Positions 33,679-43,557 of a stretch of DNA of 64,000 bases are shown piece by piece (positions within the stretch are counted from its first letter, which is position 1; each line of letters begins with the position of its first letter). The stretch spans positions 372,001 to 436,000 of the forward strand of contig NZ_VUNZ01000002.1 in the NCBI RefSeq assembly GCF_008386505.1. Reading direction: 5' to 3'. The notes below the pieces were generated by a model. The model saw only the letters and a program-made list of their open reading frames with translations. It was not told the origin of the DNA and made no database searches. The position numbers and the translations under genes were made by a program. The stretch comes from Chryseobacterium sediminis (GTDB lineage Bacteria > Bacteroidota > Bacteroidia > Flavobacteriales > Weeksellaceae).

Positions 33679-35124
33679 ATGAAGTATACAGAAGACGATC
33701 TAAGAGTCGATTTAGAAAATAAAAAATATGAATTCGGTTGGGAAACGAAGATTGATTATGAAGATTTCCCGATCGGTTTAAACGAGGATATCATCCGTGC
33801 GATCTCTGCTAAAAAAGAAGAGCCGGAATGGATGACCGAATGGCGATTGGAATCTTTCAAAATCTGGCAAAAAATGGTAGAGCCTAACTGGGCAAATATC
33901 AAATATGAAAAACCAGATTTTCAAGCAATCCGTTACTATGCTGCTCCTAAAGTAAAGCCAGAACTGGCAAGTCTTGACGAAGTAGATCCTGAATTGTTAA
34001 AAACATTTGCAAAATTAGGAATCAATATCGAAGAGCAAAAAAGACTTTCAGGAGTTGCCGTAGATATTGTAATGGACTCAATTTCTGTGAAAACTACTTT
34101 CCAGGATACATTGGCAGAGAAAGGAATTATTTTCTGTTCAATCTCTGAGGCCATTAAAAACCATCCTGATTTAGTAAGAAAATATCTTGGAAAAGTAGTT
34201 CCGAGAGGAGATAATTTCTATGCAGCATTGAATTCCGCAGTATTCTCTGACGGAAGTTTCTGTTATATTCCTAAAGGGGTAAAATGCCCAATGGAGCTTT
34301 CTACTTATTTCCGTATCAACCAGGCAGGAACAGGACAGTTTGAAAGAACACTTCTTGTAGCTGATGAGGGAAGTTATGTTTCTTACCTTGAAGGGTGTAC
34401 AGCACCATCAAGAGATGAAAACCAACTTCACGCTGCGGTAGTGGAACTAATTGCTTTAGACGGAGCTGAGATTAAATATTCAACTGTTCAGAACTGGTAT
34501 CCAGGTAATGAAGAAGGTAAAGGAGGGGTATTCAACTTTGTAACGAAAAGAGGACTTTGCGAAAGAAATGCAAAAATCTCATGGACACAGGTAGAAACAG
34601 GTTCGGCAGTAACATGGAAATATCCTTCTTGTATTCTGAAAGGTGACGGATCTATCGGAGAGTTCTACTCTATTGCGGTAACCAACAACCACCAGTATGC
34701 GGATACAGGAACGAAAATGATCCACATTGGAAAGAATACCAAATCAACGATTATTTCAAAAGGTATTTCTGCAGGAAAATCTCAAAACTCATACAGAGGA
34801 CAGGTGAAGGTAATGCCTTCAGCAAAAGGGGCAAGAAACTTCTCCCAATGTGACTCTCTACTGATGGGTAATGAATGTGGGGCCCATACTTTCCCTTATA
34901 TTGAAATCAAAGACCCTACTGCGCAGTTAGAGCATGAGGCAACGACTTCAAAAATCGGGGAAGATCAGATTTTCTACTGTAACCAGAGAGGTATTGACAC
35001 AGAAAGAGCAATTGCCCTGATTGTGAATGGTTTCAGTAAAGAAGTTTTAAATAAGCTTCCAATGGAATTTGCTATTGAAGCACAGAAATTATTGGAAATT
35101 TCACTGGAAGGTTCAGTGGGATAA
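33679..35124 (+). CDS. sufB: Fe-S assembly scaffold SufB
   Basis: A 481-residue scaffold subunit of SufBCD, on which Fe-S clusters are assembled. Typical segments are [72 protein letters not shown], and [35 protein letters not shown], with Cys in LEGCTAP and C-terminal residues of the beta-helix core. Full length. It is the third ORF of the cluster, separated from sufA only by the four-helix-bundle cassette. Confidence 0.96.
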   Translation: MKYTEDDLRVDLENKKYEFGWETKIDYEDFPIGLNEDIIRAISAKKEEPEWMTEWRLESFKIWQKMVEPNWANIKYEKPDFQAIRYYAAPKVKPELASLDEVDPELLKTFAKLGINIEEQKRLSGVAVDIVMDSISVKTTFQDTLAEKGIIFCSISEAIKNHPDLVRKYLGKVVPRGDNFYAALNSAVFSDGSFCYIPKGVKCPMELSTYFRINQAGTGQFERTLLVADEGSYVSYLEGCTAPSRDENQLHAAVVELIALDGAEIKYSTVQNWYPGNEEGKGGVFNFVTKRGLCERNAKISWTQVETGSAVTWKYPSCILKGDGSIGEFYSIAVTNNHQYADTGTKMIHIGKNTKSTIISKGISAGKSQNSYRGQVKVMPSAKGARNFSQCDSLLMGNECGAHTFPYIEIKDPTAQLEHEATTSKIGEDQIFYCNQRGIDTERAIALIVNGFSKEVLNKLPMEFAIEAQKLLEISLEGSVG

Positions 35125-35358
35125 ATTTCAATGAGAATTTCAGATAAAAACGAACTGTTTAATGGCAAGGTTTTCAGTGTTTTTATCAGATTAAAACCGT
35201 TTATACGGAAATATAAGTTGTAATCTTCACAAAAGATTATTACAAACATAAAATATATAAAAGCTTCTCTTCCTCTGTTGAGAATACTGTAGATAATGGT
35301 ATTATTATATATACAGCGGGGAAGCTCACACAATTATAAAAAGAAAAAGTTAGCAAGA
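35125..35358 (+). other. Spacer between sufB and sufC
   Basis: No ORF is supported in these 234 bp. A small hairpin (TAATCTT 35221-35227 with AAGATTA 35233-35239) and a 6-bp inverted repeat (AGCTTC 35262-35267 with GAAGCT 35321-35326) are visible, but neither has a T run. The gap is long for an operon of this type. Confidence 0.5.
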
Positions 35359-36102
35359 ATGTTACAAATTAAAGACCTTCACGCCAAAATTGAAGATGGC
35401 GCAGAAATATTAAAAGGTATTAATCTTGAAATAAAGCCAGGCGAAGTTCACGCTATCATGGGGCCAAACGGAGCTGGGAAATCTACCCTTTCTTCTGTAA
35501 TCGCTGGAAAAGAAGATTACGAAGTGACTGGTGGAGAGATTCTTTTCCAAGGAGAAGATATCGTTGAAGATGCTCCTGAAGATAGAGCCCACAAGGGAAT
35601 TTTCCTTTCTTTCCAGTATCCAGTGGAAATTCCGGGAGTTTCTGTAACGAACTTTATCAAAGCTGCTTTAAACGAAACAAGAAAAGCAAATGGATTGGAA
35701 GAAATGCCGGCAAAAGAAATGCTTGCGTTAATCCGTGAAAAATCTGAAAAACTAGGCATCAAGAAAGATTTCCTTTCAAGATCATTAAACGAGGGATTCT
35801 CCGGAGGTGAAAAGAAAAGAAACGAGATCTTCCAAATGATGATGCTTAATCCTAAATTGGCTATTCTTGATGAGACCGATTCCGGATTGGATATCGACGC
35901 TTTAAGAATCGTAGCAGATGGGGTAAATCACTTTAAAAATGAAGGAAATGCAGTTCTTTTGATTACACACTATCAGAGATTGCTTAACTATATTCAACCT
36001 GATTTCGTTCACGTTTTAGCAGATGGAAAAATCATCAAAACAGGTGATAAATCTTTAGCGTTAGAACTTGAAGAAAAAGGTTACGACTGGCTTCTTAACT
36101 AA
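35359..36102 (+). CDS. sufC: Fe-S assembly ATPase SufC
   Basis: ABC-type ATPase that drives SufBD conformational changes, 247 residues. Walker [10 protein letters not shown] is at about residues 35-43, the signature [11 protein letters not shown] follows, and Walker [15 protein letters not shown] is at about 170-183 with the ABC His switch in [10 protein letters not shown]. An upstream in-frame ATG (35296) gives a 21-residue basic extension not seen in the family, so ATG 35359 ([14 protein letters not shown]) is chosen. Confidence 0.96.
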   Translation: MLQIKDLHAKIEDGAEILKGINLEIKPGEVHAIMGPNGAGKSTLSSVIAGKEDYEVTGGEILFQGEDIVEDAPEDRAHKGIFLSFQYPVEIPGVSVTNFIKAALNETRKANGLEEMPAKEMLALIREKSEKLGIKKDFLSRSLNEGFSGGEKKRNEIFQMMMLNPKLAILDETDSGLDIDALRIVADGVNHFKNEGNAVLLITHYQRLLNYIQPDFVHVLADGKIIKTGDKSLALELEEKGYDWLLN

Positions 36103-36141
36103 GAAGAAAATGTATTATTTCAGAGATTATAATTTTCGCAG

Positions 36142-36217
36142 TCATTCGTGAAACGTAGTAAAATAAAGAATCTCTAACATTAAAAACTGGATTCCCTGTT
36201 CCTCGGAATAGCAATAT
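36142..36217. repeat. Degenerate pair of inverted intergenic repeats
   Basis: Within the 138-bp sufC-sufD gap, GTCATTC followed by AACGTAG and GAATCTC (36142-36177) resembles the GTCATTCTGAACGTAG-type repeat of Bacteroidota. TGGATTCCCTGTTCCTCGG (36189-36207) with GAATAGC after it resembles its reverse-complement partner. Confidence 0.5.
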
Positions 36218-36240
36218 TTTAGTTCAAAAAAAAAGAAAAA

Positions 36241-37575
36241 ATGGTGCAAACCACAGATATACCAGTAATGGCATTAAAAGAACAGATCATAGAGAACCAT
36301 AATGAATTTTTGGAGAGTCTTCGTCACAGGTTTCTGGATGACAGCAGAAAAGCAGCTCTTCAAAGGTTTCAAAGTGTTGGTTTTCCGACAAAAAAAGACG
36401 AAGAATATAAATATACCAATCTAAAGGAAATCACGGAAAAAAGCTACAACTTCTTCCCGAAAGAGAGCCACAACATCACTAAAGAGCAGTTTGATGAACT
36501 GCACCTTGGCGAAGAAAACTTTGATTGGATTGTTTTTGTAAATGGTAAACTTCATAAGGAGCTTTCAAAAGTTTCTATCGAAAATGTAGAGTTCCTTTCA
36601 TTCAACTATGCACTGAATGATGAGAAGCATAAAGAAGTTTTTGAAAAGTACTTCAACAGCATCGCTTCCAAAGAACAGGCTTTTACCAACTTAAACCTTG
36701 CTTACTGCAAATACGGTTTCTTTTTGAAGGTTCCTAAAAATGTAGTGATTGAAAAACCAATCCACGTTTTTTACATCTCTCAGAACCAGGAAGAAAATAC
36801 ATTCTACAATACAAGAAACCTTTTGATCGTAGAAGAAGGAGCAAAAGTAGAAGTGATTGAAAGCCACCATAATTTTGACAGCACGTATGTATTGACAAAC
36901 TCTGTAACGGAGATCTTTACATATCCTAATGCAAAAGCTGACTGGCATAAGCTTCAGAATGATAACAACACTACATATCTTATCGACAATACGTTTGCAA
37001 GACAGGAGAAAGACAGTTTAACGACTGTAAATACTTTCTCTTTCGGAGGTAAACTGGTAAGAAACAACCTTGATTTTATTCATAATGGATCAAATATCAA
37101 TTCATTCATGAACGGAATCACAATCATCGGGAAAGATCAGCTGGTAGACCACCATACGGCAGTTCACCATAACTTCCCGAACTGTGAAAGTTATCAGAAC
37201 TATAAAGGAATCTTTGATGGCAATGCTCACGGAGTTTTCAACGGTAAAGTTTTTGTAGATAAAATTGCTCAGAAAACAAACGCTTATCAGCAAAACAATA
37301 ACGTGTTACTAAGTGAAGGGGCAAGCATCGATACAAAACCTCAGTTGGAGATCTTTGCAGATGATGTAAAATGTTCTCACGGGTGTACGGTAGGCCAGCT
37401 GAATGAAGATGCTTTATTCTATCTGAGAGCAAGAGGAATCTCTAAAAAAGAAGCTCAGGCATTACTTTTATATGCTTTCGCAAATGATGCCATGCAGAAC
37501 ATTGATATTGAACCTCTAAAAGAGAAAATTTCAAAGCTGTTGGCAGAGAAACTAGAAGTAGATATAGAATTCTAA
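36241..37575 (+). CDS. sufD: Fe-S assembly protein SufD
   Basis: Partner of SufB in the SufBC2D complex, 444 residues from this ATG. The N-terminal helical part includes FPTKKDEEYKYTNLKEI. The beta-helix core has NVVIEKPIHVFYI, LLIVEEGAKVEVIESH, and the C-terminal KPQLEIFADDVKCSHGCTVGQLNEDALFYLRARGI with the conserved Cys-His (KCSHG). An A-rich tract directly precedes the ATG at 36241. The alternative ATG at 36268 (MALKEQIIENHN) fits family starts better, so the first nine residues are uncertain. It closes the suf cluster and is followed by a terminator; sufS is not next to it. Confidence 0.95.
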   Translation: MVQTTDIPVMALKEQIIENHNEFLESLRHRFLDDSRKAALQRFQSVGFPTKKDEEYKYTNLKEITEKSYNFFPKESHNITKEQFDELHLGEENFDWIVFVNGKLHKELSKVSIENVEFLSFNYALNDEKHKEVFEKYFNSIASKEQAFTNLNLAYCKYGFFLKVPKNVVIEKPIHVFYISQNQEENTFYNTRNLLIVEEGAKVEVIESHHNFDSTYVLTNSVTEIFTYPNAKADWHKLQNDNNTTYLIDNTFARQEKDSLTTVNTFSFGGKLVRNNLDFIHNGSNINSFMNGITIIGKDQLVDHHTAVHHNFPNCESYQNYKGIFDGNAHGVFNGKVFVDKIAQKTNAYQQNNNVLLSEGASIDTKPQLEIFADDVKCSHGCTVGQLNEDALFYLRARGISKKEAQALLLYAFANDAMQNIDIEPLKEKISKLLAEKLEVDIEF

Positions 37576-37595
37576 GACTTATATATATTGATACG

Positions 37596-37626
37596 AAAAA
37601 GCACTTCTTTTTGAAGTGCTTTTTTA
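37596..37626. terminator. Terminator after sufD
   Basis: The stem AAAAAGCACTTC (37596-37607) with GAAGTGCTTTTTT runs into T residues. The minus strand also has a T tract, so it may serve the convergent DUF3078 gene. Confidence 0.92.
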
Positions 37627-37650
37627 TTTCTTACGTGTATCTTGTTTCGT

Positions 37651-38574
37651 TTATTTCTTTAACCAGCCTTGGTTATCCTTATTATCTGAACGTTTCTTAC
37701 CATTATCAAAATTGTACGCCAAACCTACGCCCAATGTCTGCTTCAGCTGTGTTTTCCAGATCTGATTATGGTCATACAGCAGATCCAGGGTAATATTGGA
37801 TGAAATATATTTATTGATTTTCATATTTAAGACTGCTCCATAAGCCAATACCAATCTATCCGGATGATCCAGATAATTTGAAAATACAGACGCTGTATTA
37901 GTCAGATTAATATTCTCCATGATTTTGATCTTATAGATCGCTGTTCCAAGGAAACCGAACTGGAAAAGTGATGAATCCCCATCATTTTTAAGCCCATATG
38001 TTCCCGCAGTTTGAAGATCCTTATCTAAAACAAAAGTCCACCTCGCATTGGCAGGACGTAAAGTTACGGTCAAATTATCATTAGGACGGTAGGTAACCCC
38101 TGCACCCACATTCAGATATCCCGGAGCCATGAAATTGGAAATCTTTTTAGCATCAGGATTGTTTCCATCTTCATATCCCGGAGCAAACTGAGTCTGAAGG
38201 CCTGCTCCTGCTGAGAAATACCAGCTTTCCGCAAATTTTCTACCATAGTTTGTAGAAAGGTTAATAATATCCTGCGTTTTTCTCACCCCTGTTCCCTGGG
38301 TATTATTCTGTCCGTAACCGAGAATAATGATATTTTCCCAAAGATCTTTCCCTTTCTCATATGTCAGGTTGTAATTGACACCGGCAAGCCATCCTACGTT
38401 GTTGGCTCCTCCTCCTACCCAGTTTGAAAAGGCAGCCTGATTAAGCATTAATGTATTTTGTCCCTGAATAGACCAGGCTTTAACGGTATCTGCTGCCGGA
38501 GCATCTGTTTTTGTTTCTTGCGCCAAAGCTATCGCTCCAAAAGAAATGGAACTGATCAATAAAAGTTTTTTCAT
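37651..38574 (-). CDS. DUF3078 outer-membrane protein, copy A
   Basis: A 307-residue exported protein of the DUF3078 family, predicted to be a beta-barrel or beta-rich outer-membrane protein. After the signal peptide (MKKLLLISSISFGAIALAQ) come the hallmark LNQAAFSNWVGGGANNVGWLAG and NLTYEKGKDLWENIIILGYGQN, then repeated amphipathic strands to residue 307. Family function is unknown. It is a close paralog of the gene upstream (38802-39728), with the same length and conservation along the whole sequence apart from the signal peptide. A 227-bp gap and a terminator separate them, so they are transcribed separately. Confidence 0.88.
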   Translation of the reverse strand: MKKLLLISSISFGAIALAQETKTDAPAADTVKAWSIQGQNTLMLNQAAFSNWVGGGANNVGWLAGVNYNLTYEKGKDLWENIIILGYGQNNTQGTGVRKTQDIINLSTNYGRKFAESWYFSAGAGLQTQFAPGYEDGNNPDAKKISNFMAPGYLNVGAGVTYRPNDNLTVTLRPANARWTFVLDKDLQTAGTYGLKNDGDSSLFQFGFLGTAIYKIKIMENINLTNTASVFSNYLDHPDRLVLAYGAVLNMKINKYISSNITLDLLYDHNQIWKTQLKQTLGVGLAYNFDNGKKRSDNKDNQGWLKK

Positions 38575-38746
38575 AATGTCGATTTATTACAAATGTATAA
38601 ATAATAATCTACGCCTAAATAAAATTCACTTTAAAATGAATTTAACACCATTGATTTTTCGCTTATAACACAATGAATACAAACCGTTTAAACAACCACA
38701 CATTGTACTCCAAACTTAAATCAACTTAAAACAACAGTATTTTAAA

Positions 38747-38778
38747 AACAAAAAACACCTCATTTCTGAAGTGTTTTT
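38747..38778 (-). terminator. Terminator after DUF3078 copy B
   Basis: The minus strand reads AAAACACTTC, a 6-nt loop, GAGGTGTTTT and a T run; the stem has one mismatch. Confidence 0.75.
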
Positions 38779-38801
38779 CTATTAAAATTGATTATTCAAT
38801 A

Positions 38802-39728
38802 CTATTTTTTAATCCACCATTGGCTGTCCTTACGGTCAGAACGTTTCACACCATTATCAAGCGTATAAGCGAATCCTATTCCAAGGGTTTGTTTCAGCTG
38901 TGTCTTTTCGATTTGGTTGTGATCATACAGCAAATCTACGGTTACATTGGATGAAATATATTTGTTTACTTTCAGGTTCAAAAGGGCACCATAAGCAAGA
39001 ACCAATCTGTCGGGACGGTCAAGATAATTCGAGAAGACCGAGGCTGTATTCGTCAGGTAAATATCTTCCATTATTTTCAGCTTATAAATTGCTGTTCCAA
39101 GGAAACCGAACTGCAATAAAGAAGAATCTCCATCGTTTTTCAAACCATAGCTTCCTGCTGTCTGAAGGTCTTTATCTAATACAAATGTCCATCTGGCGTT
39201 GGTAGGGCGTAAAGTTACCGTAAGATCATCATTCGGTCTGTAAGTGATACCCATACCAACATTCAGGTAACCTGGAGCCATGAAATTCGAGATCTTTTTT
39301 GCCTCAGGATTGTTTCCATCTTCATATCCTGCAGCAAATTGTGATTGTAATCCCGCTCCCAGAGAGAAATACCAGCTTTTTGAGAATTTTCGCCCATAAT
39401 TGGTAGAAACATTGATAACATCCTGCGTTTTTCTTATTCCCAATCCTTTCGTATCATTCTGTCCATACCCCAGGATAATGATATTCTCCCAGAGGTCGTT
39501 ATTTTTTTCATACGTCAGGTTGTAATTGATGCCGGCAAGCCATCCTACGTTGTTGGCTCCACCTCCTACCCAGTTTGAAAAGGCAGCCTGGTTGATCATT
39601 AATGTATTTTTTCCTATCACTGACCAGTATTTTACTGTGTCTACCACAACAGAATCTTTCTTCAATTCTTCTTGTGCACTTGCATAAATCCCCATAAAAA
39701 AGGAAAGAATCAATAAAAACTTCTTCAT
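38802..39728 (-). CDS. DUF3078 outer-membrane protein, copy B
   Basis: A 308-residue paralog of copy A. The signal peptide differs (MKKFLLILSFFMGIYASAQ), but from TVKYWSVIGKNTLMINQAAFSNW onward the two proteins run in parallel without gaps. They share long identical blocks such as GYEDGNNP, KKISNFMAPGYLNVG and RWTFVLDKDLQTAG. Probably a recent tandem duplication. Function is unknown. Confidence 0.88.
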   Translation of the reverse strand: MKKFLLILSFFMGIYASAQEELKKDSVVVDTVKYWSVIGKNTLMINQAAFSNWVGGGANNVGWLAGINYNLTYEKNNDLWENIIILGYGQNDTKGLGIRKTQDVINVSTNYGRKFSKSWYFSLGAGLQSQFAAGYEDGNNPEAKKISNFMAPGYLNVGMGITYRPNDDLTVTLRPTNARWTFVLDKDLQTAGSYGLKNDGDSSLLQFGFLGTAIYKLKIMEDIYLTNTASVFSNYLDRPDRLVLAYGALLNLKVNKYISSNVTVDLLYDHNQIEKTQLKQTLGIGFAYTLDNGVKRSDRKDSQWWIKK

Positions 39729-39976
39729 TACTCAAATAATTTTCAATGCAAAAGTATTAATATAATTTTTTTTAAAGGTAAATTCAGCTTTAAAGAATGC
39801 CAATTCATAAAGTTTAATTACCTAACAATAAGATATCTCTATAAAATCAATGCCAAAATAATAAGTTTAAAAAATAAATTTGAAACCTTTTGTCTTAAAA
39901 TCAGGCAGGTAGAAATTGATTCATCGACAAATTTTCCGAAATTTATCATTGGCTTTTGATTTGACGTAAAATCCTC

Positions 39977-40744
39977 ATGTTTAAAAATGCAATTTCCAAA
40001 AGAGCGATTATATACCCTTTGCTGATGCTTTCCGCGATGTGGTTCGGGTATTTCTTACAAATGCAGGGCTTTTTTCAAAGCTGCTTTGGTGCGATCATTC
40101 CACTTTTGCCTGAAGGATTGCTAGGTATTGTTACCTCTCCTCTTTTGCATGGAAATATTGATCATATTATTGGGAATTCAATTCCGATAGCTGCTCTTAT
40201 GTTTTTGCTCTATCAGTTTTACCCTTTAGTTGCCAATAAAGTTTTTATTATCGGCTGGCTGGCAACAGGGCTTTTAGTATGGCTTCTTCCTCCTATTGAC
40301 ATTTTCTCTGGCGAATATATGTATACATGTACAATAGGAGCCAGTGGTGTGGTCTATGTACTTGCCTTCTTTCTTTTTTTCAGCGGGGTATTTAAATGGA
40401 ATACAAAACTTCTTACCATTTCAATGCTTGTTGTATTGTATTATGGAAGCTTGGTATGGGGAATGCTGCCGGAAGAACTGTTTTATAATATGCAGGAACC
40501 GAGTAAAATTTCATGGCAAGCCCATCTTTCCGGAGCAATAGTGGGAAGTATGATTGCGTTTGCCTTCAAAAATGTAGGGGAAAAGAAGAAAAAGTTCATT
40601 TGGGAATTTCCTAATTATTACAGTGAAAAGGATGATAAACTGTGGCAGGAATACAAGGAAAACCATCCGGAAGATTTTATGGAACTTCCGTATAAAAAAA
40701 GAGATGATATCTGGGATCATTTGGATGAATTAAGGAAGAAGTAA
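39977..40744 (+). CDS. Rhomboid-family intramembrane serine protease
   Basis: A 255-residue membrane protein with about six helices. The catalytic dyad is visible: Ser in the GASG motif (TIGASGVVYVLAF, about residue 124) and His in SWQAHLSGAIVG (about residue 180). The HGNIDHIIGN segment (about 55-64) carries the conserved His/Asn of the oxyanion region. A soluble charged C-terminal tail of about 55 residues (KNVGEKKKKFIWEFPNYYSEK) follows. Substrates are unknown. dprA starts 33 bp downstream. Confidence 0.9.
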   Translation: MFKNAISKRAIIYPLLMLSAMWFGYFLQMQGFFQSCFGAIIPLLPEGLLGIVTSPLLHGNIDHIIGNSIPIAALMFLLYQFYPLVANKVFIIGWLATGLLVWLLPPIDIFSGEYMYTCTIGASGVVYVLAFFLFFSGVFKWNTKLLTISMLVVLYYGSLVWGMLPEELFYNMQEPSKISWQAHLSGAIVGSMIAFAFKNVGEKKKKFIWEFPNYYSEKDDKLWQEYKENHPEDFMELPYKKRDDIWDHLDELRKK

Positions 40745-40756
40745 CGCTTAATTCAC

Positions 40757-40764
40757 TACATTTG
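40757..40764 (+). promoter_or_regulatory. Candidate -7 box for dprA
   Basis: TACATTTG (TANNTTTG) lies 13 bp before the dprA ATG; no -33 TTG is at the right spacing. Confidence 0.4.
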
Positions 40765-40777
40765 AAAAAAAACACAC

Positions 40778-41887
40778 ATGATTTCCGAAGAATACTTTTA
40801 TTCAATCGCTCTGCGTGAATGCAGCCACATTGGCAATATTCATTTTCATAAACTCGTCCGTACTTTTGGAAACGCACAGGAAGCATGGAAAAGAGCAAAA
40901 AAAGAATATAAAAAAATAGAAGGGATAGGACAAAAAACAGTTTCAGACATTGGGAATAGCAATCATTTGAAATTCGCAGAAGAAGAATTAAATTTTTGCG
41001 AAAAGAATAATATTCAGATCAGGCTGAAACATCTTAGTGAAACACCTTTCCTTCTTAATGAATGTAATGATGCTCCTGTTATTCTTTATCAAAAAGGGAA
41101 CATAGATGATTCCATTTCAAAGGTAAGCATTGTAGGAACCAGAAATATGACATCATATGGCCGGCAGTTCATTGAAGACTTTTTTGAATCCTCTCAATCT
41201 TCAACATATACATCAGTAAGCGGACTTGCTCTGGGAGTTGACAAAGAGGTTCATGAGCAGTCTATTCGTTATCACAAACCTACAGTAGGAGTTCTTGCAC
41301 ACGGCTTTCAATATTTATATCCGGCAAAAAACAGGAAACTTTCTGAGAAAATCATTCAGGAAGGAGGAGCGTTAATCACAGAGTTCAGTTCTTCCAAAAA
41401 ACCAGATCGTGAAAACTTCATACAAAGAAACAGAATTGTAGCAGGAATGTCTCCCGCAACCATTGTAGTAGAAACCGGTTTTGGAGGAGGATCTGTAAGC
41501 ACCGCCACTTTTGCCAATGATTACAATCGTGATGTCTTTGCCCTTCCCGGGAAAATTACAGATATCTGCAGCCAGGGATGTAATCAGTTGATTTTCCATA
41601 ACAAAGCAACAGCCATTTCTACCATAAAAGATCTTATCAGCATGCTGGGATTTAATAGTCCTAAAGAAAAAATTGAAGAGTTATTTCCTTATAGCGAGAC
41701 AGTAATACAATTATCTGATAATCAACATTTAATACATCAATCTATTAAGAACCAACCTCAGATTTCTTTGGATGATTTGTCGCAGAAAATTCAGCTTCCG
41801 ACTCACAAAATCTTACCAATAATTTTGGAATTGGAACTTTTAGGGAAAGTAAAATCGTTTTCCGGGAGGCAATTCATCGCAATTTAA
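40778..41887 (+). CDS. dprA: DNA-processing protein DprA
   Basis: Loads RecA on incoming single-stranded DNA in natural transformation, 369 residues. The N-terminal helix-hairpin-like region (about 1-60) includes KIEGIGQKTVSDIG. The Rossmann-like DprA core has SIVGTRNMTSYG, SGLALGVDKEVHEQS, GGALITEFSS and NFIQRNRIVAGMSPATIVVETGFGGGS. The C-terminal winged helix (about 300-369, ending VKSFSGRQFIAI) is present. No other competence gene is nearby, so transformability cannot be inferred from this gene alone. Confidence 0.95.
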   Translation: MISEEYFYSIALRECSHIGNIHFHKLVRTFGNAQEAWKRAKKEYKKIEGIGQKTVSDIGNSNHLKFAEEELNFCEKNNIQIRLKHLSETPFLLNECNDAPVILYQKGNIDDSISKVSIVGTRNMTSYGRQFIEDFFESSQSSTYTSVSGLALGVDKEVHEQSIRYHKPTVGVLAHGFQYLYPAKNRKLSEKIIQEGGALITEFSSSKKPDRENFIQRNRIVAGMSPATIVVETGFGGGSVSTATFANDYNRDVFALPGKITDICSQGCNQLIFHNKATAISTIKDLISMLGFNSPKEKIEELFPYSETVIQLSDNQHLIHQSIKNQPQISLDDLSQKIQLPTHKILPIILELELLGKVKSFSGRQFIAI

Positions 41888-42021
41888 GATTTAATGATTT
41901 CTTAATATTGCATTATTTCATACATAACATTTCATTTTTAATAAAATTTAAACATAAATTATCAATTTAATAATATTACGGAACATTATTATTTAATTTT
42001 TAGCAATGTTGAAATAGAGTG

Positions 42022-42051
42022 TTGTGAATCTTGAAAAAAAAATTAAATTTG
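42022..42051 (+). promoter_or_regulatory. Promoter of gdhA
   Basis: TTG (42022-42024), a 19-bp spacer and TAAATTTG (42044-42051), 26 bp before the ATG. Confidence 0.68.
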
Positions 42052-42077
42052 TTGACAATAATATTCAACCTTAATAT

Positions 42078-43436
42078 ATGGAACAATATAATATTGACCA
42101 GAAAATCCAAGAGTTTATTGCAAAAATTGAAGCAAAAAATCCTAACGAACCGGAGTTCTTACAGGCTGTAAAAGAAGTTGCCGTAACCGTAATTCCATTC
42201 ATTGCTACTAAAAAAGAATATACCGGAATGAAGCTGCTTGAAAGAATGGCTGAAGCTGAAAGAATTATTATTTTCAGAGTTCCATGGGTTGATGATAAAG
42301 GAGAAATTCAGGTTAACAGAGGTTTCAGAATCCAAATGAACTCTGCTATTGGGCCATACAAAGGAGGAATTCGTTTCCACCCTACTGTAAACTTATCAGT
42401 TCTTAAGTTCTTAGCTTTTGAACAAGTATTCAAAAACTCTTTAACAACTCTTCCAATGGGAGGTGGTAAAGGAGGTTCAGATTTCGATCCACAAGGTAAA
42501 TCTGATATGGAAGTAATGCGTTTCTGCCAGGCTTTCATGACAGAATTGTGCAAGCACATTGGTCCTGAAACAGACGTACCTGCAGGAGATATCGGTGTTG
42601 GAGCAAGAGAAATCGGATATTTATTCGGGCAGTACAAGAAAATCAGAAACGAGTTTACCGGAGTTCTTACAGGAAAAGGTCTTGCTTACGGAGGTTCACT
42701 GATCCGTCCTGAAGCTACAGGATACGGTGTAGTATATTTCGCTGAGCAGATGCTTAAAACTATCGGACAGGATTTCCAAGGTAAAACAGTAACGGTTTCA
42801 GGTTTCGGAAACGTAGCTTGGGGAGTTATCAAAAAAGCAACTGAACTAGGCGCTAAAGTAGTAACAATCTCTGGTCCAGATGGATATATCTATGACAAAG
42901 ACGGTATAAGCGGAGAAAAGATCGATTATTTATTAGAACTTAGATCTTCAGGAAATAACAGAGCTGAAGATTATGCTAAAAAATATCCATCTGCTGAATT
43001 CCATGCTGGGAAACGTCCTTGGGATGTGAAGTGTGATGTTGCTTTCCCTTCTGCAACTCAAAACGAATTAGATTTAGATGATGCAAGAAAACTAGTTGAA
43101 AACGGATGTATTTGTGTAACTGAAGCCGCTAACATGCCTTCTACACTAGATGCAATCAACTATTTCTTAGACAATAAAGTATTATTCTCTCCTGGTAAAG
43201 CTTCCAATGCTGGAGGTGTTGCTACATCAGGATTAGAAATGACTCAGAACTCTATCCGTCTTAACTGGACTTCTGAAGAAGTTGATGCAAGATTAAAGGA
43301 AATCATGATTGGTATCCACAAAGCTTGTAGAGACTACGGAAAAGACGAAGACGGTTATGTAAACTACGTAAAAGGTGCAAATATTGCCGGCTTCGTAAAA
43401 GTAGCAGAAGCAATGTTGGCTCAAGGAGTTGTGTAA
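42078..43436 (+). CDS. gdhA: Glutamate dehydrogenase (NADP-type, hexameric)
   Basis: Reductive amination of 2-oxoglutarate to glutamate, 452 residues, the usual size of the small hexameric class. Signature segments are the substrate-binding PMGGGKGGSDFDP with the catalytic Lys, RFHPTVNLSVLKFLAFEQ, PAGDIGVGAREIGYLFGQY, the Rossmann-fold TVSGFGNVAWG, and the C-terminal KASNAGGVATSGLEMTQNS. NADP preference is assumed from the class. It has its own promoter and terminator. Confidence 0.96.
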   Translation: MEQYNIDQKIQEFIAKIEAKNPNEPEFLQAVKEVAVTVIPFIATKKEYTGMKLLERMAEAERIIIFRVPWVDDKGEIQVNRGFRIQMNSAIGPYKGGIRFHPTVNLSVLKFLAFEQVFKNSLTTLPMGGGKGGSDFDPQGKSDMEVMRFCQAFMTELCKHIGPETDVPAGDIGVGAREIGYLFGQYKKIRNEFTGVLTGKGLAYGGSLIRPEATGYGVVYFAEQMLKTIGQDFQGKTVTVSGFGNVAWGVIKKATELGAKVVTISGPDGYIYDKDGISGEKIDYLLELRSSGNNRAEDYAKKYPSAEFHAGKRPWDVKCDVAFPSATQNELDLDDARKLVENGCICVTEAANMPSTLDAINYFLDNKVLFSPGKASNAGGVATSGLEMTQNSIRLNWTSEEVDARLKEIMIGIHKACRDYGKDEDGYVNYVKGANIAGFVKVAEAMLAQGVV

Positions 43437-43446
43437 CAGAAAAAAC

Positions 43447-43476
43447 AAAGGTTGGGAAAAATTCCCGACCTTTTTT
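43447..43476 (+). terminator. Terminator after gdhA
   Basis: A 12-bp stem AAAGGTTGGGAA/TTCCCGACCTTT (one G-T pair) is followed by a T run 10 bp after the gdhA stop. Confidence 0.92.
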
Positions 43477-43483
43477 GATATAG

Positions 43484-43502
43484 CCTGTTCCCGGGATAAT
43501 GG
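43484..43502 (-). repeat. Remnant of the intergenic repeat seen in the sufC-sufD gap
   Basis: CCTGTTCCCGGGATAATGG resembles CCTGTTCCTCGGAATAGCA at 36195-36213, sharing CCTGTTCC and CGG with an ATA core. It lies between two terminators. Confidence 0.35.
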
Positions 43503-43526
43503 GAAAAAAGTAAAAAGTGAAAGGAG

Positions 43527-43557
43527 AAAGCGCTGCATTTAGCAGCGCTTTTTTTAT
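43527..43557 (+). terminator. Second terminator-like hairpin downstream of gdhA
   Basis: Perfect 10-bp stem AAAGCGCTGC/GCAGCGCTTT with a 5-nt loop and T run, 90 bp after the gdhA stop and 10 bp before the next ATG. Confidence 0.85.

Noticed and set aside
41883..41912. ATTAAGAA-like units after dprA as another octamer array
   Set aside because: Only one unit fits, the rest drift, and there is no matching inverted array or bIVP ORF nearby; probably AT-rich coincidence.
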